A stretch of 64,000 nt of DNA from Halapricum desulfuricans (GCF_017094505.1 NZ_CP064787.1:744001-808000); one strand, 5' to 3'; shown: positions 43,406 through 52,327, counted from the stretch's first letter. Translations and numbers: made by a program. The notes: a model not told the origin generated them from the letters alone.

Positions 43406-45973
43406 TCAGTCCTGTGGTATGCCCTCTACTGCGGATTCCGTCGTCACGGCTTCCGGGCTGTATCGCTCCCACAGCACCAGCAGACTCGGCAGGACGAGGA
43501 GACTCACCAGGAACGCAGTGAGTAACGCGATCACGACGATCGACGCGAAGCTCTGCAGCTGTGCGTCCGGGACGAGCGCTAGCGTCGCGAACGCGCCTGC
43601 AGAGGTGAGTGTGCTCCCGAGCAGCGCGCCACCGGTGCCGGTGACCGCGGCAGTGAGTGCTTCGAAGGTGGTCTTCCCCGCACGTCGTTCGTCCGCAAAG
43701 CGATCGCCGACGTGGATGTTGTAATCGACACCCAGCCCGATGACGAGACTCATCAGCAGGGCAGTCAGGAGCGTCAGCGGGATCGACAGGAGGTACATCC
43801 CGCCGATGACGAGCCCCAGCACGAGCGCGATCGGGAGAGAAACCACGAGCCCGAGCGTCGCGCTCCCGTGCATGGCCCGGAAGGCGACGGCCATCGTCAG
43901 CGTGATCGCCGCCAGAGCCAGCGCCATCGTCTGCAGGATACCGCCGACGATCGCGTCCAGGACGGCCGCGTTGACTCCCAGCGATCCGGCCACGGTGGCC
44001 ACCCGGTCGCCGTTGCCCTCCATCCGGCTCGCACCGGCCTCGAGGTCGGCAACCGCCTCGTTCGCGTCGGCGTAATCAGCGTTGACCGCCAGCTGAACCA
44101 GCATCGAACGGTACTCGCCGTCGGTCCGTTCGAGTACCTGCCCTGCGACCTCGCTGTCTGCCTCGTAAAAGGCGTCGTAGACGGTTTCGAGATCCCTGTC
44201 GGGAATCCCGTCGCCGTCGGTATCACGGTCGGCGTCCTCGAAGACGGCCCTGAACGTATCGTCCCGCTGTGCCACCGCCTGCATCGCCGTCACGGGGGAG
44301 GTGACGGACTGGACGCCGGGCTGATCGAGTAGCACGCCACGGCGTTCGATCGTCTCGACACCCGCCTGTACGTCCGCCAGCGTCCCGTCGGCGGTTACGT
44401 CGTCCTCGAGCAGTATCCGTTCGCGGATCGCGTCGTCGGCCGTGGCGGGCTGGTAGACCTCCTGGACGTGACTCAGCCGCTCGGCGGCCGGGTGGGTCTC
44501 CCAGCCGACCGGGTCGGGGAGTTGCTGCTTCCATTCGGCCACGTCACCGTCCGATCGCTGGAAGCTCTCCTCGTCCAGTTCGGTCCAGGCGAGCGCGCCG
44601 AGTGCGCCCACGACGATCGCTACAGCCAGCACGACCGGTGCGCCCCGGCGGGCGAGTGTCACGGTCTTCGACAGCGCCGGCCGCAGGTACCGACCGTGAC
44701 CCAGTGCGCGTTTCCGTCGGCTCCAGCCCACGCGCTCGAGCAGGCCGTCGATACTGATCTTCAGCGCGGGCACGACAGTCACGAAGATCAGCAGTGACGC
44801 GATCACGCCGAGCGTGATTGCGACCCCGAGGTCGCGGATCTGCCCCAACGGGTTGACGACGTTCGAGAGGAACCCGATCGCGGCGGTGACGGTTACCAGC
44901 ACGAGTGCGGTAGCGACGAGCCGGACCCCCCGGTTCATCGGCTCGCGGATCCCCGCGTCTTGGCTGTTCGGTCTCTCTCCTGCCGCACGCTCTTCTCGAT
45001 ACCGGTTGAACACGTGGAAACCGAAGTCGATGCTCAGCCCCGTCACGAGGACTACCGGAACGATGAGTGCCAGCCCCGCCGCGACGCCGAGCCATCCGAG
45101 CAGCCCGAACATCCACAGCACCGACAGCACCACCCCGACCATCCCGACGACGATGTCGACCAGGTCACGATAGGTGAACGCGAGCACCCCCAGGATCAAC
45201 ACCAGCGCGAACGGCAAGACCAGCCAGACCATCTCTCCGAAGAAGTGGCTGTTGTACTCGTCGTAGGCAAACTGGTTCAACACGAAGACCCCGCTATCAG
45301 AGTAGTCTTCGGCAGTGTCATAGAGGGCGGCATCGACCCGGTCGGCGGTCGTCGTTTCACCGCCAGTCGCTTCTCCGCCTGTCACTGCACTCGCGTTCAG
45401 GGCGACCAGCAGGCGGCGATCGGTCGCCGTCACGTTCGAGGGACCGTGACCGTCTGGAAGCAGCCGGAGCGCCTGTGGCTGGTTCGCCAACGTCGATTCG
45501 ACCTGTGCTTCGACCGCAGTCGGATCGGCATCGTCGAGGGCAGTGATCTGCTCGTCGAGCGATGCCGCCGGATCTCCGGCGAGACCTGTTGCGACAATAT
45601 TCGCGATATCGACGACTCCATCGTCGTGAAGCACCGCCTCGACCGAGTCGTTGTGCAGTAAGTCGCGTTGATAACGGAGCGTCGCCAGCAGTGACGGCTT
45701 CGAGAGGACGTCACCGTCTTTCTGACGGACGTATACGGTCTTGATCGTCCGATTCGAATCGTCTCCGGTGTCGTAGTGGTCCGCGACGTAGTTGGCCTTC
45801 TGGACGCGGTCGATGTCCTCGAAGGCAGAGGCGTTCGCTCCTGCCTCACTCTCCGTGTCGAGCATCGGAATCCCGGCCAGCACGACCGCCGAGAGCAAGA
45901 CCATCCCAGCGAGTGTGAGTCGATTGTGGTCCGTGACGAAGTCGATCACCTTTGCCAGCGCTGATCGAAGCAT
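43406..45973 (-). CDS. RND/MMPL-superfamily exporter
   Basis: 855 residues from the ATG at 45971-45973 (MLRSALAKVIDF); a GTG at 46012 would add 13. The protein has the two-fold RND layout: an N-terminal helix, an outside domain, five helices (including VLVTGLSIDFGFHVFNRYRE), a second outside domain and five more helices ending with VIGLGVDYNIHVGDRFADE. The D-F-G-F-H and D-Y-N-I-H motifs are the family's SSD/MMPL signatures. It may export lipids or isoprenoid compounds. Direct repeats of the tmk tail flank it. Confidence 0.9.
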   Translation of the reverse strand: MLRSALAKVIDFVTDHNRLTLAGMVLLSAVVLAGIPMLDTESEAGANASAFEDIDRVQKANYVADHYDTGDDSNRTIKTVYVRQKDGDVLSKPSLLATLRYQRDLLHNDSVEAVLHDDGVVDIANIVATGLAGDPAASLDEQITALDDADPTAVEAQVESTLANQPQALRLLPDGHGPSNVTATDRRLLVALNASAVTGGEATGGETTTADRVDAALYDTAEDYSDSGVFVLNQFAYDEYNSHFFGEMVWLVLPFALVLILGVLAFTYRDLVDIVVGMVGVVLSVLWMFGLLGWLGVAAGLALIVPVVLVTGLSIDFGFHVFNRYREERAAGERPNSQDAGIREPMNRGVRLVATALVLVTVTAAIGFLSNVVNPLGQIRDLGVAITLGVIASLLIFVTVVPALKISIDGLLERVGWSRRKRALGHGRYLRPALSKTVTLARRGAPVVLAVAIVVGALGALAWTELDEESFQRSDGDVAEWKQQLPDPVGWETHPAAERLSHVQEVYQPATADDAIRERILLEDDVTADGTLADVQAGVETIERRGVLLDQPGVQSVTSPVTAMQAVAQRDDTFRAVFEDADRDTDGDGIPDRDLETVYDAFYEADSEVAGQVLERTDGEYRSMLVQLAVNADYADANEAVADLEAGASRMEGNGDRVATVAGSLGVNAAVLDAIVGGILQTMALALAAITLTMAVAFRAMHGSATLGLVVSLPIALVLGLVIGGMYLLSIPLTLLTALLMSLVIGLGVDYNIHVGDRFADERRAGKTTFEALTAAVTGTGGALLGSTLTSAGAFATLALVPDAQLQSFASIVVIALLTAFLVSLLVLPSLLVLWERYSPEAVTTESAVEGIPQD

Positions 45974-46187
45974 ACCTGTCAAACTGTTCACGAACCAGCC
46001 CCATATACCCACGATAAAGTCAAATCCCCTCAGATATTGGGTGGGGATTTTTATGTTAGCATTTTCAGGAGATAAAAGTTCTGCGTCAGGGGTGGCAGTA
46101 GAGATACGGAATACACGCGGCCCGTCACGCTGTTTCCGACAGTCCCGGAGAAGGACTGTTGTACAGTGCGTTGTTCCCTGATTCCTG

Positions 46188-46778
46188 TCAGAGTCGCTCG
46201 CGGACAGCCTCGATGACGTCCTGCTGAACGATGTCCGGCGACCGTTCAGCGTCGATCCGGACGAACCGGTCGGGCTCGGCCTCGATCAGCCGTTCGTAGT
46301 TTTCGGCGACCGACCGGAGGTAATCCGTCTGTTCGAACTTGTTGGTCGCGCCCGCCCGCTCGGCTCCGACCGACGGCGCGACGTCCAGATAGACCGTCAG
46401 ATCCGGCGGTCGCGTCCAGGGATCGTGGATCTCTCGGACGAACGCGAGCGGGTCGTCCAGTTCGGAGTGATCGGATAGCGTCGCCCCCTGATAGGCGTAC
46501 CGCGAATCGGAGTAGCGATCCGAGATCACGACCTCGCCCCGGTCGAGCGCGGGCCGGACGACGCGCGAGAGGTGATCGGCGTGGTCAGCCGTATAGAGGA
46601 ACAGTTCCGCCAGCGAGTCGGCCTCCTCGTCGCCGATCGAACGGGCGACGGCCTCGCCGTACCACGAGTCGGTCGGTTCGCGCGTGAACGTCGTCTCGAC
46701 GCCCAGCTCGGCCGCCCGGAGCGCCTCCCAGGCGCTCGTTTTGCCGCTGCCGTCGATCCCTTCCAGCGTGACGAGCAT
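46188..46778 (-). CDS. tmk: Thymidylate kinase
   Basis: 196 residues from ATG 46776-46778 ([15 protein letters not shown]). The P-loop GIDGSGKT, the [12 protein letters not shown] region (D-R-Y/H motif) and [13 protein letters not shown] are typical. It phosphorylates dTMP to dTDP, linking with ThyX. A partial second copy of the last 80 nt lies 3 kb downstream (43194-43274). Confidence 0.93.
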   Translation of the reverse strand: MLVTLEGIDGSGKTSAWEALRAAELGVETTFTREPTDSWYGEAVARSIGDEEADSLAELFLYTADHADHLSRVVRPALDRGEVVISDRYSDSRYAYQGATLSDHSELDDPLAFVREIHDPWTRPPDLTVYLDVAPSVGAERAGATNKFEQTDYLRSVAENYERLIEAEPDRFVRIDAERSPDIVQQDVIEAVRERL

Positions 46779-46890
46779 ATCTGCACCTCGCGGCCCCGGC
46801 CCGTAAACGCCGCGCTTGCTGTCCGCGGGAGCGGTCGCGCCTGCAGACGGTTTCAGCCTCCGGTAACCGAACCGGTTGCGCCAGGGATTG

Positions 46891-47584
46891 ATGCCTGAAG
46901 ACGGCACGACGCGCGGTGTGACCACCGAGTCTGAGTGCATTGAGGCGTTGTGGGGTGCCGCCGAGGAGTTGAGTGAATCGCCGACGAAACCCCAGTACGA
47001 GGAGTTGGGGCTGACCCTTGCCTCGGGAACGATCCAGCGCGTGATGGGCGGCTGGAACGACGCCAAAGAAGCGGCGGGACTGGTGACGTACGAACAGGGT
47101 GAGAACGGTGGACAGGACGTCCAACCGAAGCCAGACTGGGTCGACTTGCCACCGGACAAAGACTGGGAGGTGCTGTCCGGAAACATGCGGTGGTACTACA
47201 AGAATCGCGAGCGGGATATCGCGAAGAAGGATCGCCGACGTGTCCGGTTGCGCGGCTGGCTTCACGATTACAGCGGTAGCGAGGCGAAAGCCCACCGGTT
47301 CAGTCGTGTGGAGGAGGTCAAAAGGCCGAGCACTGCCAGTGTGCCCGGTGTGGGGAGGATGCCCACCGGCACTGGATTTCCACCACGTCGATCCGTCGAA
47401 CAAAGAGCGCAGCGTTTCGCGGATGGTCGCGTTCGGCTACGCCAAAGAGAAAATTCGGGCAGAAATCGACAAGTGTGAGGTTCTGTGTGCGAACTGCCAC
47501 AGAGCGGATCACTACGAGGTTCCGATGGAGGCAACCACCGGGAGAGAATCGATAACAAATGCGGACGAAAGCGACAAGGTTTAG
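46891..47584 (+). pseudogene. Broken HNH endonuclease with homing-associated repeat
   Basis: The first frame starts at ATG 46891 and contains a homing-endonuclease-associated unit ([20 protein letters not shown], then [17 protein letters not shown]). The HNH part is split over other frames: CARCGED in one, then LDFHHVDPSNKERS and CEVLCANCHRADHYEVP in another. At least two frameshifts are visible, one in an A-run at 47320-47323 and one at about 47361-47372. The intact gene would have been a zinc-type HNH nuclease. It lies directly upstream of tRNA-Gln. Confidence 0.8.
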
Positions 47585-47615
47585 TTACCCAGCACCCTCC
47601 GTTTCAAACACACGC

Positions 47616-47730
47616 AGTCCATTAGGGTAGCGGCCAATCCTGCGAGCTTCTGGACGCCAACGAGGCGCGTTGTGCGACGCCTCATGGCGGGAAACGGCTC
47701 GCGACCCTGGTTCGAATCCAGGATGGACTA
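47616..47730 (+). tRNA. tRNA-Gln (CTG) with intron
   Basis: The acceptor AGTCCAT (47616-47622) pairs with ATGGACT (47723-47729), discriminator A at 47730. The D-arm GGGTAGCGGCCAATCC, T-arm CCTGG-TTCGAAT-CCAGG (47706-47722) and anticodon stem CGAGC/GCTCG are clear; the loop holds TT-CTG-G. An intron of about 42 nt (about 47654-47695) separates position 37 from 38; its CGCC...GGCG and GAGGCG...CGCCTC arms form a strong hairpin as in archaeal bulge-helix-bulge introns. Haloarchaeal tRNA-Gln begins AGTCC. If the stem is shifted one base the anticodon would read TCT, but the variable loop then becomes too short. Confidence 0.85.
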
Positions 47731-47873
47731 CTTCTGCGAGGAACGGACGTGACGAGCGAATAATCGATAGACTGGATTCAAAGTAGAGAAACGAGCGACG
47801 ACAGGAGTGAGTTTCGCGTGGTTCGAATCCAGGATGGACTACTTCTGCGAGGAACGGACGTGACGAGCGAATA
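47708..47873 (+). repeat. Tandem copy of the tRNA-Gln 3' end with a stem-loop linker
   Basis: A 55-nt block from the T-arm of the tRNA to 32 nt past its end (47708-47762) is repeated exactly at 47819-47873. The 56-nt linker contains ctggattc, which pairs with gaatccag of the second copy, and the core agagaaacg...gtttcgcgtggttcgaatcca, the same core as in the tRNA-iMet array. No gene is visible from 47731 to 47933. Confidence 0.88.
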
Positions 47874-47933
47874 GCCGATCGCGGATTCGGACCCTGAAAG
47901 ACGACCGGAGCGAGTCGAAGTCGTTCTACGACC

Positions 47934-48350
47934 TCAATCGTTTCGCGCACTCGCGTGTGCCCGCCGAACTTCGTCCGGAAACGCTTCGCCCTCGCCGCCG
48001 TACACCAGATGGCTGTTACAGTCGCAGTCCGACGCACCGACCCCCTCGATCGGCTCGCCGGGCAGACGCCGGCTGACCGCACACTCGATGTCGGCCTCGG
48101 CCGAGCGGACGACTTCGACGATCCGCGTGCCCGGATGGCCGAGCAGGTAATCGATGTGCCAGTGGCGGGCGTCGTTTTCGCCACTCGCCACTCGTCGGTG
48201 GCGATCGATCCGGGAGAACCCGCCGGGACCGAACGCGCTGCCGGTGTAGGCGTAGATCCCGGCCGCCAGTTCGCGCTCGCCGGCCGCGCCGAACGTGATC
48301 GCCGCCGCTTCGGGCAGCTCGATCAACAGTGTATAGGTGCCACTCGTCAC
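47934..48350 (-). CDS. DUF123 / GIY-YIG-like domain protein
   Basis: 138 residues from GTG 48350 (starting VTSGTYTLLIELPE). The DUF123 pattern GTYTLLIELP, GIYAYTGSAFGPGG, SRIDRHRR and HWHIDYLL is complete. A C-terminal cysteine cluster (DCDCNSHLVYG) follows. In some archaea this domain is fused to endonuclease III, so a role in nucleic-acid processing is possible. Upstream TTG 48419 is a weaker start. Confidence 0.9.
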   Translation of the reverse strand: MTSGTYTLLIELPEAAAITFGAAGERELAAGIYAYTGSAFGPGGFSRIDRHRRVASGENDARHWHIDYLLGHPGTRIVEVVRSAEADIECAVSRRLPGEPIEGVGASDCDCNSHLVYGGEGEAFPDEVRRAHASARND

Positions 48351-48489
48351 AGCCGCCCTTGTCCCGTCGGGCACAAAACCGCACCGCCATCTGGTTTTGG
48401 CTGGCCAAATTCTACACAATTGTAAACATCTGTTTTCAACGCCTGGGAACCGTCGCCCTTTCTTTACCCCTTTGGTTGGCTATCTTCAG

Positions 48490-48503
48490 TTAGGTGGACC
48501 TAA
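48490..48503 (+). promoter_or_regulatory. Iron-box-like operator of the feo operon
   Basis: ttaggtggacctaa ends one base before the feoA ATG. It is a palindrome (TTAGGT/ACCTAA) of the type bound by DtxR/Idr-family iron repressors. In a leaderless operon a repressor here would block transcription start when iron is plentiful. Confidence 0.65.
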
Positions 48504-48737
48504 ATGACTGAGGTGCTGGCCGACACGGCCCCGGGCGAGTCCGTCTCGCTGGAGCAGGTACCGGACGACGACGTCCGGGCGCGCCTGCTCAGGCTCGGCT
48601 TTCTGGACGGAACCGTGGAGTGTCGCCATCGGCTCCGGAAGGGGCCGATCGTTCTCAGGCGCAACGGCACGGAGATGGCGCTCGGGGCCGATCTGGCCGC
48701 CGAGATCGAAATCTCGCGAGCGGGGGCCGATAGATGA
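48504..48737 (+). CDS. feoA: FeoA, small SH3-like ferrous-iron transport protein
   Basis: 77 residues with the FeoA pattern: LEQVPDDDVRARLLRLGFLD, then VECRHRLRKGPIVLRRNGTE and a last strand MALGADLAAEIEI. FeoA helps FeoB to import Fe2+. Its stop overlaps the feoB start (48734-48737). The iron box directly upstream shows that iron level probably controls the operon. Confidence 0.92.
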   Translation: MTEVLADTAPGESVSLEQVPDDDVRARLLRLGFLDGTVECRHRLRKGPIVLRRNGTEMALGADLAAEIEISRAGADR

Positions 48738-50614
48738 GCTGTCACGAGACCCGCGACCGCGAGGTCGACGCCGAGGAGACGGTCGCGCTGGTCGGCTGTC
48801 CGAACGTCGGCAAAAGCGTCGTCTTCGGCGAGCTCGCTGAACAGTACGTCGACGTCTCGAACTACCCGGGAACGACCGTCGACACGACCGAGGCCGCTTT
48901 CGGCGACGCGAAACTGACCGACACCCCCGGTGTCTACGGGATCTCCAGCTTCGACGAGGAAGAGCGGGTCACGCGCGAGATCGTTCTCGAGGCCGACGCC
49001 GTGGTCAACGTCGTCGACGCGACCCAACTCGAGCGGGACCTGTTCCTGACACTGCAGTTGCTCGATATGGGGATTCCGACGGTCGTCGCGCTGAACATGA
49101 TGGACGAGGCCGAGGCCGACGGGATCGATATCGACGCCGACGCGCTCGAGGCGGAACTCGGCGTCCCGGTCGTCCCTACAGTCGCGGTCGACGGCGGGGG
49201 GATCGACGAGTTGCGCGACCGCGTCGACGAGGCCCGCGCGCCCGAGTCGACTTCGATCGCACGGTGGTTCGACGAGTTGCCCGACGAGGTGGAGGCCACG
49301 CGCGCGGAGAAGACGCTGCTGGTCGAGGGCGACGAGCCGACCGCCGAGCGCGTTTCGACCGGCAAGGTCGTCGCCGACGGCGGCGTCCCGGCGCTCGCGG
49401 AGATCGGCCAGCGCGAAGACGTCTACGGGCACCGCCGTCGCCGCGTCGAAGACATCGTCGGCGGCGTCCTCTCTCGCGAGGAGCGCGATTCGTCCTGGGC
49501 CGAACGGTTCAGCGATCTCATGCTTCACCCCCTGACCGGGACCCCGATCGCGCTCGCGATGCTGGGTGCGATCTTCTACTTCATCGGGGTCGTCGTCGCC
49601 CAGAAGATCGTCGGCTTCCTCGAGACGATCGTGTTCGGCGAGTACTACAACCCGGTCGTCAACAACACCGTCGAGAGCCTTCTGCCTGCTGCGGGCTGGG
49701 CCGAGCCGGTCGAGTTCATGCTGATCAACGGCAACCTCGGCCTGCTGACAATCACCGTCCAGTACATCGTCGGCGTCCTGTTGCCGCTGGTCGTGGCCTT
49801 CTACTTCGTGATCGGAATCCTCGAGGACTCGGGGATGCTCCCCCGGCTGGCCGTGCTGACCGACCGCGGGCTCAACCGGATCGGGCTGAACGGCCGGGCG
49901 ATCGTCCCGATGATCGTCGGCGTCGGGTGTGTGACGATGGCGGTGATCACGACCAGAATGGTCGGCAACCGCCGCGAGCGGCTCATCTCGACCGCGCTGC
50001 TCGGGCTGGCCGTGCCCTGCTCTGCCCAGCTCGGGATCATCATGGGACTGCTCGCCGGCCTGGGGCTGATCTGGTGGTTCGGCTACCTCGGCGTCCTGCT
50101 GGTCGTGCTTGGGGTCGCCGGGCTCTTCCTCGACCGGACGCTGCCCGGCGATAGCACGCCGCTGGTGACCGAGCTTCCGCGGATGCGCGCCCCGCGTCCG
50201 CGAAACATCCTCCGGAAGACCTACAACCGGACGAAGATGTTCCTCCGCGAGGCGATCCCGCTGTTCGGCGTGACCGCGATCGCGATCTCGGTCCTCGAAT
50301 ACGTCGGCGGCTTCGGGCTTATCCAGCGTGCTCTGTCGCCGGTCACGGCACTGGTCGGACTCCCGCAGGAGTTCGCGCGCGTCCTCTTGCTGGGGCTGGT
50401 CCGACGTGACTTCGCCGCGGCCGGGATGACCGACATGGCGTTCACCACCGCCGAGACCTTCGTCGGGCTGGTCGTCATCACGCTGTTCGTCCCCTGCATC
50501 CTCGCGATGGTGATGATCCTCAAGGAACGGGACGCAAAGAGCGCGCTACTGATGTGGGTCGGCTCCTGGGTCGTCGCCTTCGGCGTCGGTGGCCTGCTGG
50601 CGGTGATCCTATGA
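48734..50614 (+). CDS. feoB: FeoB ferrous-iron transporter
   Basis: 626 residues. The GTPase domain (residues about 16-165) has G1 GCPNVGKS, G2 YPGTTV, G3 DTPG and G4 NMMD. The membrane part (about 265-620) has about ten helices, with the family cysteine motifs VPCSAQLG and FVPCILAM. It imports Fe2+. A zinc-ribbon gene starts 4 nt before its stop. Shorter than bacterial FeoB (about 770), as in many archaea. Confidence 0.94.
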   Translation: MSCHETRDREVDAEETVALVGCPNVGKSVVFGELAEQYVDVSNYPGTTVDTTEAAFGDAKLTDTPGVYGISSFDEEERVTREIVLEADAVVNVVDATQLERDLFLTLQLLDMGIPTVVALNMMDEAEADGIDIDADALEAELGVPVVPTVAVDGGGIDELRDRVDEARAPESTSIARWFDELPDEVEATRAEKTLLVEGDEPTAERVSTGKVVADGGVPALAEIGQREDVYGHRRRRVEDIVGGVLSREERDSSWAERFSDLMLHPLTGTPIALAMLGAIFYFIGVVVAQKIVGFLETIVFGEYYNPVVNNTVESLLPAAGWAEPVEFMLINGNLGLLTITVQYIVGVLLPLVVAFYFVIGILEDSGMLPRLAVLTDRGLNRIGLNGRAIVPMIVGVGCVTMAVITTRMVGNRRERLISTALLGLAVPCSAQLGIIMGLLAGLGLIWWFGYLGVLLVVLGVAGLFLDRTLPGDSTPLVTELPRMRAPRPRNILRKTYNRTKMFLREAIPLFGVTAIAISVLEYVGGFGLIQRALSPVTALVGLPQEFARVLLLGLVRRDFAAAGMTDMAFTTAETFVGLVVITLFVPCILAMVMILKERDAKSALLMWVGSWVVAFGVGGLLAVIL

Positions 50615-50772
50615 TCTGTCCGAGTTGCGACTTCGAGTTCGACCCCTCCCGCGGGCTGCAGTGTCCGCGCTGCGGCGCGGCCATCGACTGCAGCGAGATC
50701 GGCTGTGCCAACTGCGACGCCTGCAACGATGTCTTCCAGCAGATCGGCCGGAAGATTCGCTCGGGCGACTGA
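50611..50772 (+). CDS. Small cysteine-rich zinc-ribbon protein of the feo operon
   Basis: 53 residues starting at ATG 50611, overlapping the feoB stop. It holds eight cysteines: CPSC, CPRC, then CSEIGC and ANCDAC near the C-terminus, enough for two zinc sites. Haloarchaeal feo operons often end with such a gene. It may sense iron or aid FeoB assembly, like bacterial FeoC, but there is no sequence proof. Confidence 0.8.
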   Translation: MICPSCDFEFDPSRGLQCPRCGAAIDCSEIGCANCDACNDVFQQIGRKIRSGD

Positions 50773-50850
50773 TCGTGACTACGGTCCGTCTGTTTCGGAC
50801 CGATCGGCCGACGGCAACGATTGCAGCGGTAAATCGTCACACCGACACTA

Positions 50851-51300
50851 TCACTCAGAGAGGACCCAGAGCGAGACGAGAAGCACTGTGAGTAGACTCA
50901 TCGCGAGCAGGCCGAGCTGTGGCAACGTCACGCCGATCGGCTCGAGCCGATACTGGACAGTCGAGCACCCGCCGGCGAGAGCGCACGTCCCCGTCGACGA
51001 CGCGGTGAACTGAAGCCACGAGTGGTACGCCCCGATCAGGACGCCCCCGACCGAGAGCGGGAGCGCCGTTCGATACACTGTTGCCCTGTGTTCGAGCGCG
51101 GCGACGCCGAAGACGACGACGAGGGGGAACGTCACGATCCGCTGATACCAGCAGAGCGGGCACGGCTCGATTCCCAGTACCGTGCTAACGAAGAGGCTCC
51201 CCGCTGTCGCGACAGCAGCGATTAGCGCACAGCACCAGACGACGAGCGTCTGGACGTCGCCGACTGGCGTCTCCTCGAGCGCGTCGATTCGCCATGCCAT
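50851..51300 (-). CDS. dsbB: DsbB-family disulfide bond formation protein
   Basis: 149 residues, four membrane helices. The CPLCWYQR motif in the first outside loop (about residues 47-54) and the second Cys pair in GTCALAGGC (about 105-113) are the redox centres. DsbB reoxidises DsbA-like partners using quinones. No dsbA-like gene lies beside it here. Confidence 0.9.
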   Translation of the reverse strand: MAWRIDALEETPVGDVQTLVVWCCALIAAVATAGSLFVSTVLGIEPCPLCWYQRIVTFPLVVVFGVAALEHRATVYRTALPLSVGGVLIGAYHSWLQFTASSTGTCALAGGCSTVQYRLEPIGVTLPQLGLLAMSLLTVLLVSLWVLSE

Positions 51301-51428
51301 CCGTGTGTGTTACTCCTCGAGATAACAGGATAAGATTTCCTATACCACTGCTATTAAATACTATTTCGGTGTCGCTACCGTCAGAACGATCCGATACGAA
51401 TTTGGTATGCCTCAAGGAATACTCGGGC

Positions 51429-51608
51429 ATGCCGAAGATAAGCGTTGAGGTGCCACAGGAGTTGCTGGAGGACCTGGACAGACACGTCGGCGAGGACGGA
51501 AAGTTCGTCAACCGGAGCGAGGCGATCCGCGCGTCAGTCCGGAAGACGCTGGATCTGCTCGACGAGATAGACGCCCGCCACGACCGACTGGACGATGACG
51601 AGGAATAG
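51429..51608 (+). CDS. Ribbon-helix-helix (CopG-type) regulator
   Basis: 59 residues from ATG 51429 (MPKISVEVPQELLEDLDRHV). A strand and two helices (GKFVNRSEAIRASVRKTLDL) give a CopG/NikR-type fold, followed by an acidic tail. It overlaps the queuosine-precursor transporter by 14 nt, so it may regulate it. The chosen start leaves out the stretch from 51294 that lacks coding signals. Confidence 0.88.
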   Translation: MPKISVEVPQELLEDLDRHVGEDGKFVNRSEAIRASVRKTLDLLDEIDARHDRLDDDEE

Positions 51609-52299
51609 CTCTCAACTCGCAGTCCCGCAAGTCGCACTGCTCGCGCTGTTCGTCACGGCGCTGGTGACGGCACAGGTGACCGCGGCGAAGGTGCTGGCCT
51701 TCGAGTTACCGGTCTCGATCCCGGTCGCCGGCGAGACGCTGCTGTTACCGGGCGCGGCGCTGGCCTACGCGCTGACCTTCTTCGCCTCCGACTGCTACGC
51801 CGAACTGTACGGCCGTCGGGCGGCGCAGCTAATGGTCAACGTCGCCTTCGCGATGAACTTCGTGTTGCTGGCGCTGGTCTGGAGTACCATCGGCGCGCCG
51901 ATCGCACCAGACGCTTCGAGCGTCTCGCAGGCGCAGTTCGCGGACGTACTGGGGGCCTCGACGGGCATCGTCGTCGGGAGCCTCGCCGCCTACGTCGTCA
52001 GCCAGAACTGGGACGTGATCGTCTTCCATTGGATTCGAGACGCCACCGACGGCGAACACCTCTGGCTGCGAAACCTCGGCTCGACCGCGACGAGCCAGCT
52101 CATCGACACGGTGCTCTTCGTCGGGATCGCCTTTTTCCTGTTTCTGGGCGTCCCGCTCGAAGCGGCCCTCTCGCTGATCGTCGGGCAGTACCTCCTCAAA
52201 CTGGTCATCGCCGCGCTGGACACGCCCTTCGTCTATCTCGTCGTCGGACTCGTCCGTTCGCGCGAGCAGGACTCGACCGCGCTTTCGTTCGGCGACTGA
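51595..52299 (+). CDS. Queuosine/archaeosine precursor transporter (QPTR/YhhQ family)
   Basis: 234 residues with six helices. It has the YhhQ/DUF165 features: VTAAKVLAFELP, GAALAYALTFFASDCYAELY and GSTATSQLIDTVLFVGIAFF. In bacteria this family carries queuosine precursors; in haloarchaea it could feed preQ0 for archaeosine synthesis. It follows the RHH gene in the same operon. Confidence 0.9.
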   Translation: MTRNSSQLAVPQVALLALFVTALVTAQVTAAKVLAFELPVSIPVAGETLLLPGAALAYALTFFASDCYAELYGRRAAQLMVNVAFAMNFVLLALVWSTIGAPIAPDASSVSQAQFADVLGASTGIVVGSLAAYVVSQNWDVIVFHWIRDATDGEHLWLRNLGSTATSQLIDTVLFVGIAFFLFLGVPLEAALSLIVGQYLLKLVIAALDTPFVYLVVGLVRSREQDSTALSFGD

Positions 52300-52327
52300 C
52301 TAGTTGGTGGCTATACCACCACTAGTA

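Noticed and set aside
43237-43521. 94-residue plus-strand open frame after the tmk fragment
   Set aside because: It runs over the tmk fragment and the end of the RND gene in shadow frames.
47616-47730. tRNA-Arg (TCT) reading of the same tRNA
   Set aside because: A shift of the anticodon stem by one base gives TCT but leaves a three-base variable loop; the AGTCC acceptor is typical of tRNA-Gln.
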